Assembly (NCBI GenBank): GCA_963745205.1
Contig: CAVUWX010000001.1
Coordinates: forward strand, 62,001-126,000
Reading direction: 5' to 3'
From: Hyphomicrobium_A sp963745205
Lineage (GTDB): Bacteria > Pseudomonadota > Alphaproteobacteria > Rhizobiales > Hyphomicrobiaceae
Length of the DNA: 64,000 nt
This document shows, one piece after another, positions 27,611 to 36,399 of this stretch. The translations under genes and the position numbers were made by a program. The notes beneath the pieces were generated by a model, which worked only from the letters and a program-made list of their open reading frames with translations, ran no database searches and was not told the origin of the DNA. Position 1 is the first letter of the stretch. The number at the start of each line of letters is the position of its first letter.

Positions 27611-27929
27611 CTAACTGAGGTGGATGTAGCTCGCGTGCTACACTTATCCTTCTCCAATTCAAACCGAGCCAATCAAACCGAGGACTGCCCTCGGCTATCG
27701 GCCACCCGCTCTCGAAACGACGCATGCTCCACGGTCACTTGTTTTCCGATCTGCTGGCCCTTGACCCCGCCCTCACCATTGATTTCGGGGGCCGCCTTCA
27801 GACCTGTGGGACAAACTTTCTGCGATCTTCGCAGCGAGATCGCTGACCCGAGATCAACGCCAGCACGCGAGCTAGCGCGTTTGCTCCATAGTAGCAGAGT
27901 ATCAGATCGAGCATGCCACACGCTGGCGT

Positions 27930-29351
27930 TCAGTTAGGCAGGGCCTCCAAGATCAATAGGGCGTCTTCCCACCCGTCCGGCGGAGAAAATGATTGTACGT
28001 TCGTATTCGCAAAATGGCCAATTGCCACTGACTGCCCTGTTCTCGGATCAATCCAGAAGGCATTGACGCTTTTTCCAACCGTGATTTTGTCCATGCGGAT
28101 GGAGACCGATGGCTTGCTGCCAAGTTGCTCGGCGAGCCGAGAGAGGAGGCTCTTGTAGCCTCCCAGGTATGCCATGATCCACTGGCCATCCTTGTGGCGA
28201 GCCGCTAGGTTCAGCAGCGTTCCGGTAGTGTTGCCGCCACGGGCAAAGACAGTTTGGTCTGGGACCAAACACCACCACTCTTTTCGGTCCAGAAAGATCC
28301 GCTTTAGTATGCTCAGCTGAGTGGCCCCGGGCGCATCTAGCGCTTGCTTCCACGTCGGTAGAATGCGCCAGCTGTCATTGTGCCCGTACGTATGATGAGC
28401 GCCGGCCAGATAGGAATAATAAGCCTGGCGCCGAACCCAGAGCGCGGTGACATCGAACCCGTACTCCGTACCGCCCTCATACGCGCCTTCGGCCATCAGG
28501 ACGGGCTTCGCGGGCTCGAGATGGTAGTCCTTCGTCACCATGGGATAGATCAGGTCGACGCGGTTCCAGGTCTGCATCGAGTTGAAATCGAGCCAATTCT
28601 CCCTGTGGATGAAACTCGAAGAATAGGGTGCAGGGTCCGGCTTGAACGTTACGAGATGCTGGCCCCCATCCCCTTCGCGCAGACCTACCGCCAATTCCCG
28701 CAAAATGGGAACAAACTCCGCCTTGGCCTCCGGCGTCATGGACCAGACGATGGTCGGCACATTCTTGTAGCGCGCTGCGAGCCATCTCGCCCACGCGCGC
28801 GCATTCTGGACGGTAATGTACTCGCGCCAGCGCTGATGGAACAGGGTTAGCGAAATGGCGAGATTATTCTGGCGGGCTATCTCGACGACCGCGTCGACGT
28901 TTCTGAAATAGGCCTCATTGGGTGTGAGCGGGTTGCCGTCGATCAACGGCTTCTCGCCATAGACGTTGGGCTCGGTGCCATCACCGCCGCCAAGGAGCTT
29001 GACTTGCACAAAGGCAAAGCCTTTGGCTTTCGCATTTTCAAGAATGACTCGGGCATCTTCGAGTTTATAACCTCGGAAAAGCTCCCATTGGGTCGTACCC
29101 AACCAGAAGACTGCATTGCCCTGTTGGTCAACAAGATACCTGCCATTCTCACTCACCTTGAGCGGATGGACCGTTTGGTCTGCGGACGAGGCGAGTGGTG
29201 CCTTCCGCGGTGGCTGATTAGTATCTTGGGAGGGCCTCTCTTGACACAGGCCAGCTGTGACGGGGAGCGCCAGCCAGCAGATAGCCGCCAATGCGGCATA
29301 GTCGCTGCTAGTTACGAAAGACATGGTCTTGTTCCAATGATGCCGAATCAT
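27930..29351 (-). CDS. Secreted DUF4038-type glycoside hydrolase (apiosidase-like fold)
   Basis: A 473-residue protein from ATG 29351, supported by AGGAGG ten bases upstream. A signal peptide is visible (YAALAAICWLALPVTAGLCQ). The body starts LKVSENGRYLVDQQGNAVFW then LGTTQWELFRGY, the entry of DUF4038 hydrolases, with FVQVKLLGGGDG, LTLFHQRWREYI, PTIVWSMTPEAKAEF and PVLMAEGAYEG as conserved barrel strands with candidate acidic catalytic residues. The C-terminal 90 residues (NAFWIDPRTGQSVAIG) match the collagen-binding-like beta domain that usually follows. It probably cleaves a polysaccharide outside the cytoplasm, perhaps the one made here. Confidence 0.78.
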   Translation of the reverse strand: MIRHHWNKTMSFVTSSDYAALAAICWLALPVTAGLCQERPSQDTNQPPRKAPLASSADQTVHPLKVSENGRYLVDQQGNAVFWLGTTQWELFRGYKLEDARVILENAKAKGFAFVQVKLLGGGDGTEPNVYGEKPLIDGNPLTPNEAYFRNVDAVVEIARQNNLAISLTLFHQRWREYITVQNARAWARWLAARYKNVPTIVWSMTPEAKAEFVPILRELAVGLREGDGGQHLVTFKPDPAPYSSSFIHRENWLDFNSMQTWNRVDLIYPMVTKDYHLEPAKPVLMAEGAYEGGTEYGFDVTALWVRRQAYYSYLAGAHHTYGHNDSWRILPTWKQALDAPGATQLSILKRIFLDRKEWWCLVPDQTVFARGGNTTGTLLNLAARHKDGQWIMAYLGGYKSLLSRLAEQLGSKPSVSIRMDKITVGKSVNAFWIDPRTGQSVAIGHFANTNVQSFSPPDGWEDALLILEALPN

Positions 29352-29591
29352 AGGACCGTGGCCTCCTCGCGTCTCTGTCGGGGCCTTACTCGAGTAATCA
29401 TTTCCTGCGAAGATGGTTAGCACTTAAAATAAGGTAAATACGTTGCGCGCCGCGTTGCCCTCGCATCAATGGTGCTAAATTGACCTGAGGGGTGCGTCGC
29501 CCTTTCAAATGGGAGCTATGATTCTTAACTGGCAAAAACATGGGGGAGGCCTCGTTACAGCCGACCAAGCTACAGTCTGATTGGTAAGAAT

Positions 29592-29951
29592 GTGAGCAAT
29601 ATGAACCGCTGCGCCTTGTCGGCCGTGATCCTTTTCATCCTGCCTCTATACCCCGTTTTGTCGCTCGCAAACGCCCAAGGGTCTCAAGACGCCGGTTGCA
29701 CACCCGACACAGTCGACTGTGCAGCTCACACGGCCGGATATGAATGGGCCAGCCTCAACAATGTTGATAGTGTCGATGACTGCTCGGGAAACTCCGACAG
29801 CTTTATAGAAGGCTGCCAGGCTTATGTCGCAGAAAATAAATCAGACCAGGACGAAGCAAGCGCGCCTGTCTCCGACGAGAGCAAAGAGGGAGAGGAAGGT
29901 GGGTCAATTCAAGAGACCCCAGCTAAAGACGCTGCCGATCAGCCCGATTAG
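29592..29951 (+). CDS. Small secreted acidic protein with four cysteines, unknown function
   Basis: A 119-residue protein with a signal peptide (CALSAVILFILPLYPVLSLA, cleavage near ANA-QG). The mature part has four cysteines (CTPDTVDC...DDCSGNS...EGCQAY) around GYEWASLNNV, then a charged, disordered tail rich in Glu, Asp, Ser and Pro. The cysteine core looks like a small disulfide-bonded domain; the tail is low complexity. I do not recognise a named family. GTG 29592 or ATG 29601 could start it. It sits between a secreted hydrolase and a membrane protein in the polysaccharide locus. Confidence 0.6.
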   Translation: MSNMNRCALSAVILFILPLYPVLSLANAQGSQDAGCTPDTVDCAAHTAGYEWASLNNVDSVDDCSGNSDSFIEGCQAYVAENKSDQDEASAPVSDESKEGEEGGSIQETPAKDAADQPD

Positions 29952-30271
29952 TAACCGGACGTCGCATTGACCTCGTGTTAGTTAAGTGGTCATTCGCCTT
30001 TGTGGGAAGCGCGTTGCTTAAGATGCTGGGCACCGACCCGCCCCCCTAGCGGAGCGTCGGTCGAAGGAATGTATTGATGTTCAAGGAAGACCAATTTGGC
30101 AAAATGAAGTCAATTCTCTAAGCCTGCATATTATTTTCGAGTATTACTACTTGACGGCGATCCCCTGGGTCCGGCTGGAGGCCTTTGTTGCTACGCCGTT
30201 TGCGAGACCGGGCCACCATTTACAGCTCGTGAGTGACTCGTGGGCGCTCTAGCCCGTACGCATCGAAAGGC
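29952..30271. other. Intergenic region, no supported gene
   Basis: A gap of 320 bases between two convergent small genes. I see only a weak imperfect stem (ACCGAC...GTCGGT near 30032-30062) and no coding sequence. Confidence 0.35.
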
Positions 30272-30589
30272 TCAGTCGCCTCTTTTGGAAGCGCAAGCTC
30301 TTGACCATGCGAACGATGCCGCCACTCCAATCAAATAACCAGTTTGCAGCGTGAGCAGCCCCGCAAAAAGCTCTACCAAGAATGAGAAACCTGCAGATAT
30401 ACTCAACGCACCTATCAAGACTGCAACAGCGGCTGACGCAGCTATCAGCATAGGAAATCGGAAAATAAGTCCGATTACAAACCCGCTCGCAGCTATCGAT
30501 AGGTAAAGCAGCAGGCCTATTGAACTCTCCATCATACGCTGACCCAAGTCCACGGGACTTGGTCGGTCAGCGACTAGAATTTCTATCAT
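30272..30589 (-). CDS. Small membrane protein, possibly ExoX/SyrA-like
   Basis: A 105-residue protein with three or four hydrophobic segments (GLLLYLSIAASGFVIGLIF, LIAASAAVAVLIGALS, FLVELFAGLLTLQTGYLIGV) and a short basic tail (KRGD). Small rhizobial exopolysaccharide regulators of the ExoX/SyrA group have a similar end, a helix with Q-x-GY(F/L) followed by a basic tail, but they are shorter and the likeness is weak. A decayed copy of its C-terminus lies at 27.5 kb. Function unknown; a regulatory role in polysaccharide synthesis is only a guess from context. Confidence 0.55.
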   Translation of the reverse strand: MIEILVADRPSPVDLGQRMMESSIGLLLYLSIAASGFVIGLIFRFPMLIAASAAVAVLIGALSISAGFSFLVELFAGLLTLQTGYLIGVAASFAWSRACASKRGD

Positions 30590-30741
30590 GAGAAGAATAC
30601 CCGGGGAAGTTACAGCGTTGACAGCCCGTTGTGGTTGTCCATCGTATTGTTTGATGGCCCGGATTTCTAGGGATCCGCTGAGCGGCCGATCTTCTCCTGG
30701 CTCACGGCCTGCTTGGCGAGACTGGTGACAGCGACTCGAAA

Positions 30742-31256
30742 TTAGGACGACTGGTCCCTGTTTGAGATTGAAGTCACCGGGAAGGGCCAGGAGATCGCGA
30801 AGGCCGGATCATTATAGCGAACGCCGCTCGCACGTTGCGGCGCATAGAACTCCGAGATCAGGTATCCACCTCAGTATCATCGCTCAGCGTTTGGAAACCG
30901 TGCGCATAGCCGGCCGGGATGTAAAGTCGGCGGCGGTTTTCAGCAGAAAGCTCGAAGCCCTGCCAGCGACGGTAGGTCGGCGCGCGTCTTCGCAAATCGA
31001 CGATGACATCGAAAATCACGCCGCGAACGCAGCTGACAATCTTTACCTCGGCCGCGGGCTCGCACTGGAAGTGCATGCCGCGGATGGTCCCGCGCTTCGT
31101 CGAATACGACGTGCTGTGCTGCACGAAGGTGGTTTCTAGGCCACGTGCGACGAATTCGCGCGTGCAGAAGGTGCGCGCGAAAAATCCGCGATGATCGCCC
31201 GCGGGCTCGAGCCCGATTAGCCAGGCTCCGTCGAGTTCTGTTGTGCCAAAGCGCAT
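30742..31256 (-). pseudogene. RfbC-like (dTDP-4-dehydrorhamnose 3,5-epimerase family) gene, frameshifted
   Basis: ATG 31256 has GGGAG six bases upstream. The frame reads DGAWLIGLEPAGDHRGFFAR, GTIRGMHFQCEPAAEVKIV with the catalytic histidine, and IPAGYAHGFQTLSDDTEV, then stops. In the next frame it continues YLISEFYAPQRASGVRYNDP and AFAISWPFPV and ends at a TAA at 30742. That is the normal end of the family, so one base is missing near 30865. It is a second RfbC-like gene next to the intact one at 21.3 kb. No rmlA, rmlB or rmlD lies nearby. Confidence 0.82.
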
Positions 31257-31678
31257 GGATGCTCCCGGAGACACATACAATGCGGCCGTTGATGATCGCG
31301 AGGCTTTCGGGCGCAGCGTTGATGCAGTCGAATTCAAACCCCGGATCGCCTAGCTGAAGGGCGCTGACTGCTCGCTTTGATGCTTGGTGCAGCAACATGA
31401 AGCCATCCTCTGGATTTTGCTTCTGTGTACCGCGGTCATGGAAGGTTTTCCCACAAATCATCGATAACTGCGCCTTTCTGGCGCTATCCGAGCGGGGAAG
31501 AGTTCTCCACACTTGGTGTTGGCGAGTCGCGCAGAGGGGGAGCAGGGCCCAACAGGCCCTCAGCATGCGATGCGGACGTCCAGTCCAGATTACTCATTCG
31601 TGGCATTAGGATAGGCCGGTGGAGTGGACTCCACCGTCGCTGCCGGAGACCGTGCCCCGCTCGGGGCGGGGCTGGTTG
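31257..31678. other. Gap between RfbC-like pseudogene and tolC, with a possible coding relic
   Basis: No intact gene. On the minus strand a frame reads SALQLGDPGFEFDCINAAPE and SLAIINGRIVCVSG just before the RfbC-like start. The composition looks protein-like, but I do not recognise a family and find no proper start. The right end must hold the tolC promoter. Confidence 0.3.
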
Positions 31679-33097
31679 ATGTTTATTGCACGCATTGTGT
31701 TCGGACTGTGGATTGTCGCCTCTCCAGCCCGCGCGGAAAGTCTGCTCGAAGCGCTGTCGGCCACCTACGGGTACAACCCCCGTCTCGACGCCGAGCGCGC
31801 CTTCCAGCGCGGCACCGACGAAGAGGTGGCGCGCGCCATGTCGGGATACCGACCGACCGTCACCGGTGAGGCCGACATCAACTGGCAGCGCGACGATCAG
31901 AGGCCGTCCTCGCCCTTCGACGGCGTGACCAAGCCGCGCGGCTACACCATCCAAGGCGTTCAGCCGCTCTTCACCGGCTTTCGCACCTACAACGCCGTCA
32001 ACAACGCGGAAGCGACGGTCCGCGCCGAGCGCGAGAACCTGCGCGACGTGGAGCGCCAAGTGCTGCTGCAGGCGGTGACGGCCTACATGGACGTTGTGCG
32101 CGACCAGGAGCTCGTCCGCCTCAACGAGAACAACGTCAACGTGCTGTCGCGCGAATTGAAGGCCGCGCAGGACCGCTTCTCCGTCGGCGAGGTGACGCGC
32201 ACCGACGTCGCCCAGGCGGAAGCGCGGCGCGCCGACGCGGTGTCGCGTCTCGATGCCGCCCGCGCCAACCTGCGCACGAGCCGCGGCAGCTTCCAGCAGG
32301 TCGTCGGCCATCCGCCCGAGGGCCTGTCGTGGCCCGCGCCTCCGGAACGGGACATTCCCAATGGGCTGCAGGATGCCATCGGCATCTCCAACAACGAGAA
32401 CCCGCTGGTGGTTGCCGCGCTCTACCGCGAGCAGGCCGCCAAATACCTCGTCGATCAGATCCGCGGTGAGCTGCTGCCGTCCGTACAGCTTGAGGCGAGC
32501 TATACAGATCGGTTCCAGCCCGCCACGACCATTGACGAGCTCGAGACCGGAATCGTGACCGGTCGGCTCACGGTGCCGATCTACGAGGCGGGCGATGTGT
32601 ATGCGCGCGTGCGGCAAGCCAAGCAGAACCACATCGGCGCCTTGCAGCAGATCGAGCAGATCCGCACCGAGCAGCAGCAGACGCTCGTCGCGTCGTGGTC
32701 GCAGCTCGAGGCGGCGCGCGCGCAGGTCGAGTCCGACAAGGTCTCGGTGGAGTCCAACAAGGTGGCGCTGCAGGGCGTGCGCGAGGAAGAGAAGGTCGGC
32801 CAGCGCACGCTGCTCGACGTGTTGAACGCTGAGCTCGAATACCTCAACTCGCAGGTAAACTTGGAGACCGATCGAGCCACCCTGGTGATTGCCGCCTATT
32901 CGGTGATCTCGGCCATGGGCCGCCTCGACGTGGCCTGGATCGGCGCCGCCGCCTACGTCTATGACCCGGTGGTCCACTACAAGGAGGTGCGCCGCAAGTG
33001 GATCGGCGTCTCCATCACGCATGCCGACGGCAGGGTCGAGCAGCTCGACACCACCCCCGTCGAGGAAGAGGCGCCCCCACCGCCCCCGGCGAAATAG
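31679..33097 (+). CDS. TolC-family outer membrane efflux/secretion protein
   Basis: A 472-residue protein from ATG 31679, chosen because the signal peptide MFIARIVFGLWIVASPARA-E then starts at the N-terminus. It has the two-fold TolC repeat: LLEALSATYGYNPRLDAERA and NPLVVAALYREQAAKYLVDQ (helical entries), GVQPLFTGFRTYN and RLTVPIYEAGDVYARVRQAK (beta and turn), and long helices (RFSVGEVTRTDVAQAEAR; EEKVGQRTLLDVLNAELEY). It forms the outer-membrane channel of a type I secretion or RND efflux system. No inner-membrane partner is adjacent; the CusAB operon 13 kb away lacks its own outer-membrane gene. Confidence 0.92.
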   Translation: MFIARIVFGLWIVASPARAESLLEALSATYGYNPRLDAERAFQRGTDEEVARAMSGYRPTVTGEADINWQRDDQRPSSPFDGVTKPRGYTIQGVQPLFTGFRTYNAVNNAEATVRAERENLRDVERQVLLQAVTAYMDVVRDQELVRLNENNVNVLSRELKAAQDRFSVGEVTRTDVAQAEARRADAVSRLDAARANLRTSRGSFQQVVGHPPEGLSWPAPPERDIPNGLQDAIGISNNENPLVVAALYREQAAKYLVDQIRGELLPSVQLEASYTDRFQPATTIDELETGIVTGRLTVPIYEAGDVYARVRQAKQNHIGALQQIEQIRTEQQQTLVASWSQLEAARAQVESDKVSVESNKVALQGVREEEKVGQRTLLDVLNAELEYLNSQVNLETDRATLVIAAYSVISAMGRLDVAWIGAAAYVYDPVVHYKEVRRKWIGVSITHADGRVEQLDTTPVEEEAPPPPPAK

Positions 33098-33180
33098 AAA
33101 GGAAAGCAAGTGCCCTTTTCGACCCTGGAGTCCTCACTGAAGCGGCTTTGCTACGCACTGCTAAGAAGGAGTCTCAGACG

Positions 33181-33966
33181 ATGATCCCCGACTTATGGTC
33201 TCGCAAATCATTGCGGCTCGCGGCGATCACGATCACGCTTGCCTTGAGCACGACATATGCCATGGCCGACGGGATTCCAGGCGTGGTCATGACAGACTCC
33301 CAGTACCTGACCGACTGGAGCGGCATCTACATCGGCGGCAAGCTCGGCGGCGCCTTTAGCAACCTCACCTGGCAGCAGGAACTCAACAACTTTACGGCTG
33401 CCAGCGGCGTCGCTTCAAACACCCCCGTCGACTTCTCACCCAATGGCGTTGCTGGCGGTGTCATTGGCGGCGCCAACCTGCAGCTCGGGCAGTGGATTTT
33501 CGGGGGCGAAATGTCGTTCTCGGGCACCGGCCTATCGCAGTCGGTCAGGAGCCCGTTCTTCCCCGCCACCGATACGTTCTCTACCAATCTCGATTGGCTC
33601 CTCACCGTCGAGGGGCGCCTCGGCTATTCCTGGGACCGCGTGATGGTGTTCGGCAAGGGCGGCTGGGCTGGCTCCAACGCAACATTCAAGGTCGCCAGTA
33701 CCCACCCCACCCACGGCGGTACGGCCTCGTTTAGCGAATTCGTCGATGGCTGGACCATCGGCGGCGGGATGGAATATGCTGCCTGGAACAGCGTCATTAT
33801 CGGTATCGAGTACGATTACGTCGCCCTCAGTCTGAACAGCGGCGGCTCGTGCCCGCTGTGCGACGCGGGTCTCACAATCGACAGCACCCCGTCGGCCGTC
33901 ACCGGCACCGCTACCATGTCGGCGGTGATGCTGCGGGCGAGCTATCTGTTCATGCCGGAGGACTGA
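33181..33966 (+). CDS. Omp25/31-like outer membrane beta-barrel protein
   Basis: A 261-residue protein with AAGGAG before ATG 33181 and a signal peptide (ITITLALSTTYAMA-DG). The mature part begins YLTDWSGIYIGGKLGGAFSN, the usual first strand of alphaproteobacterial 'outer membrane protein beta-barrel' porin-like proteins, followed by alternating strands (GRLGYSWDRVMVFGKGGWAG, GGGMEYAAWNSVIIGIEYDYV) and an aromatic C-terminal strand MLRASYLF. A short turn with CPLC is unusual. It would sit in the outer membrane as a structural protein. It is separated from tolC by 83 bases and could be cotranscribed. Confidence 0.88.
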   Translation: MIPDLWSRKSLRLAAITITLALSTTYAMADGIPGVVMTDSQYLTDWSGIYIGGKLGGAFSNLTWQQELNNFTAASGVASNTPVDFSPNGVAGGVIGGANLQLGQWIFGGEMSFSGTGLSQSVRSPFFPATDTFSTNLDWLLTVEGRLGYSWDRVMVFGKGGWAGSNATFKVASTHPTHGGTASFSEFVDGWTIGGGMEYAAWNSVIIGIEYDYVALSLNSGGSCPLCDAGLTIDSTPSAVTGTATMSAVMLRASYLFMPED

Positions 33967-34103
33967 TCTGTATTGCGGATGATCTCAACGTCGCTACTCG
34001 GGGCAACCGCAATCAACATCCGGCCCGATTAGATGCTGAAGCGACAGGCTCGGAATTGAGGAAGTGGGCCGCTCTACGGGTCAGGAGTTGAGGCGGGTAG
34101 TCG

Positions 34104-34748
34104 ATGGCGACGGTGCAAGTCAGGGGCTTTTCGGTGTCGCTTGATGGGTTTGGGGCTGGACCTGAGCAGGGCATCAACGATCCGCTGGGCAAGCGCGGTA
34201 TGGAACTGCATCAATGGTTCTTCGGGACGAAGACCTTTCGTACTATGCACGGCGAGAGCGGCGGATCGGATGGCGTTGATGAGAAATATGCGGCCCGTTC
34301 GATGGAGGGTTTCGGCGCATTTGTCGTGGGCCGCAACATGTTTGGACCCATCCGGGGACCCTGGCGGGACGAATCCTGGAAGGGCTGGTAGGGTGACTCT
34401 CCTCCCTACCATGCCCCCGTGTTCGTGCTGACCCACCACAGCCGCGCACCAATCGAAATGAACGGCGGGACGACCTTCCACTTTGTAACGGACGGGATCG
34501 ATGCCGCCCTCGAACAGGCGAAGGCTGCCGCCGGAGATCGCGACATCAAGATAGGCGGCGGGGTCGCCACGGTTCGCCAATATCTGGTTGCCGGGGTCAT
34601 CGACGAGTTGCATTTGGCAATTGCGCCGGTCGTTCTAGGTCGCGGCGAGCAACTGTTCGCGGGCATCGACTTACCAGCTCTCGGCTACTCCGTGACTGAG
34701 AATGTAGCGACAGAAAGTGCGACACACGTAGTCCTGAGCCGCGCTTAA
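34104..34748 (+). pseudogene. Dihydrofolate reductase-family protein (RibD C-terminal fold) with an in-frame TAG
   Basis: The frame starts ATVQVRGFSVSLDGFGAGPE and runs through FVVGRNMFGPIRGPW and ESWKGW to a TAG at 34389-34391, then continues in the same frame as GDSPPYHAPVFVLTHHSRAP, GGTTFHFVTDGIDAALEQA, IGGGVATVRQYL and VIDELHLAIAPVVLG. Both halves are the family in the right order, and the family has WW at this point, so TAG replaces a tryptophan codon (TGG to TAG, one base). Without readthrough no functional reductase is made. The natural substrate of this family is unknown. Confidence 0.85.
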
Positions 34749-34857
34749 CCCAAGTGCTCACCGCAATCCAGAGAAGACGCACGATGGCTGGGGCGTCGGC
34801 CGCCCGACTGGTTAGTCGCGCTAAGGTTTGGTGCAATCCTGGCCGCTACTTAGCAGC

Positions 34858-34883
34858 AAAGCCCGGCGGTGCGGCCGGGCTTT
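34858..34883. terminator. Bidirectional terminator hairpin between convergent genes
   Basis: AAAGCCCGGC at 34858-34867 pairs perfectly with GCCGGGCTTT at 34874-34883 around GGTGCG. It lies between the plus-strand DHFR-family gene and the end of the minus-strand Ala-rich gene, with A/T at the base of the stem on both sides. Confidence 0.75.
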
Positions 34884-34898
34884 GCGTGTTTTGGTTTC

Positions 34899-35543
34899 CT
34901 AAGTCGACGGAGCCACTTCTGCGTCCGCGCCATCAGCGGCGCCTGTAGAAGCCGGCGACGCTTGTGCGACCTCAGCGGGAGCGCCGTCGGCATTCTCGGC
35001 GCAAGGCTTCTCGCCTTGGACGGGATCCGGTTCGCAGGGAACCTCAGAAGTTGTTGGCGGTTCGCACGACGTGACATCTATGTCGGTTTCTTGGGCCGCA
35101 ACCGCGGGAGGCTCCGAAGTCTGTGTTTCGTTGGTGGATGGCTCGGCGGGTGCACCCGCAGATGCCGGCTCGCATACCGATGCCGCGGTGGCCACCTCCG
35201 CATGGGTCTGCGCGTGCGTTGATACTTCGGGGGTTGCCGCCAGTCCTTCCGCGGCCTCCACGCTCGGCATCGCGTCGGCTAGATCACCCCCCTCGGGCAT
35301 GACCAAAGCCGTCCCGCAGGCCGCGATTGCATCGGTCGCAACTGCTTCAGGCGCGTCTGCAGGTCCGGGCCGCGGCTCAGCCGCCTCGACAGACACCAAC
35401 TCGGTGCTGGCCGCGATCGCCGTGTGCTGCGTCCCGCTCACGAAATCCAGTAGTTGTTGCGCGGCAGAGACGATTGGCTCGGCTTTGCCGCCAAGCTCGA
35501 TCGCCATGCGCAAACACTCCATCCGCTGATCTTGTTGATCCAT
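34899..35543 (-). CDS. Ala/Pro/Glu/Thr-rich low-complexity protein with conserved N-terminal helix
   Basis: A 214-residue protein from ATG 35543, which has GAGGAG seven bases upstream. The first 40 residues (MDQQDQRMECLRMAIELGGK then VSAAQQLLDFVSG) look like a short helical module common in small alphaproteobacterial proteins of unknown role. The remaining 170 residues are almost only Ala, Pro, Glu, Thr, Ser and Val with scattered Cys, and are probably disordered. No signal peptide or membrane segment is seen. The long C-terminal tail may have expanded by drift in a GC-rich genome. Function not known. Confidence 0.6.
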   Translation of the reverse strand: MDQQDQRMECLRMAIELGGKAEPIVSAAQQLLDFVSGTQHTAIAASTELVSVEAAEPRPGPADAPEAVATDAIAACGTALVMPEGGDLADAMPSVEAAEGLAATPEVSTHAQTHAEVATAASVCEPASAGAPAEPSTNETQTSEPPAVAAQETDIDVTSCEPPTTSEVPCEPDPVQGEKPCAENADGAPAEVAQASPASTGAADGADAEVAPST

Positions 35544-36139
35544 AGCTCCGCTCCTCGAGGGTTTTGTGCCCAGGTCCATCGCCAAGTAAAATGTAAGTAA
35601 CAACGCTACCTTACGCGGGACCCATTACCTGCGTCTCGGCTCGCTCCACTTTTCCGCCAAAATATTTCCAAGTAACCATTCCACATCGAAGAGAGTACTG
35701 AATTTTGCAGGTTGCCTCGCCCCTTGGGCTCGCTCTTTGAGGAGGGGTATGAAGAAGAAGGGACGCTGCGACGGGTGGCGGCCGAACCCTAGTTCGGCGT
35801 CACGTTGAAGCTGCTGCGGTCAGCGCAAAGAGGCGCCCGTGGCAACGAAACTCACAAATCGCCACGCACCGCTGAGCGTTGGCGTCCTCTCAACTGGCGC
35901 AGTCGTCGAAACCGACATACCAGCGCGGCTCGATCGGCTGCGTTGGGCCCGGTTCATACGCGTGGGGAAGTGAAGCGTTGCCGACGTGGGTCGATCACCT
36001 ATGGCGGATATCACGGGCAACGTGCCGGCGAGTGCAACGTGGACCACTGAGGCCTTGATGCCGAGTTCCCGACGTTAGTCCGCAGTTCTGCCACAGAGAG
36101 CACCCATAGCCTTCACGCCACCCGTCTGGAGGCTCGCCA
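35544..36139. other. Intergenic region, no supported gene
   Basis: A gap of about 600 bases between divergent genes. Short frames on both strands show no ribosome site, no known motif and no protein-like composition. It should hold the promoters of the Ala-rich gene and of the zinc-finger gene. Confidence 0.35.
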
Positions 36140-36367
36140 ATGAATAGCTCCGACATCGTGAGACGCTCCTGTCGCTTCTGCGGCGTTGAAATCCCCCAAG
36201 CGCGGCTCAAGGCCTTGCCCGACACGCTCATTTGCGTGAAGTGCAGCGAGAAGAAGGGCGGAGAGTTCGAACTTGAGATAACAACCAACAGCACCGGCAA
36301 GGCAGGCAGTCTCAAACGAACCGGGCAGGATGTTGAAGTTCGCCGAAAGCCTAAGCCGCTGAAGTAG
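36140..36367 (+). CDS. DksA/TraR-type C4 zinc-finger protein
   Basis: A 75-residue protein with CRFCGVEIPQARLKALPDTL followed by ICVKCSEKK. The CxxC-x17-CxxC spacing and the 'IPxxRLxAxP' stretch between the pairs are the DksA/TraR zinc finger. It lacks the coiled coil of DksA, so it is a short TraR-like form, which may bind RNA polymerase's secondary channel or nucleic acid. GGAG precedes ATG 36140. The tail is basic (RRKPKPLK). The next gene follows after 32 bases. Confidence 0.75.
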   Translation: MNSSDIVRRSCRFCGVEIPQARLKALPDTLICVKCSEKKGGEFELEITTNSTGKAGSLKRTGQDVEVRRKPKPLK

Positions 36368-36399
36368 CTCTGTGAGCGGGAGAGAGGCGGGAGTGCGCG

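Noticed and set aside
31484..33109. Long open frame (541 codons) on the minus strand opposite tolC
   Set aside because: It is the antisense shadow of a convincing TolC gene in GC-rich DNA. The protein has no known motif and is rich in Arg, His and Leu as expected for such shadows.
35820..36047. Minus-strand frame of 75 codons in the 35.5-36.1 kb gap
   Set aside because: No ribosome site, no conserved pattern, and the composition fits random GC-rich sequence.
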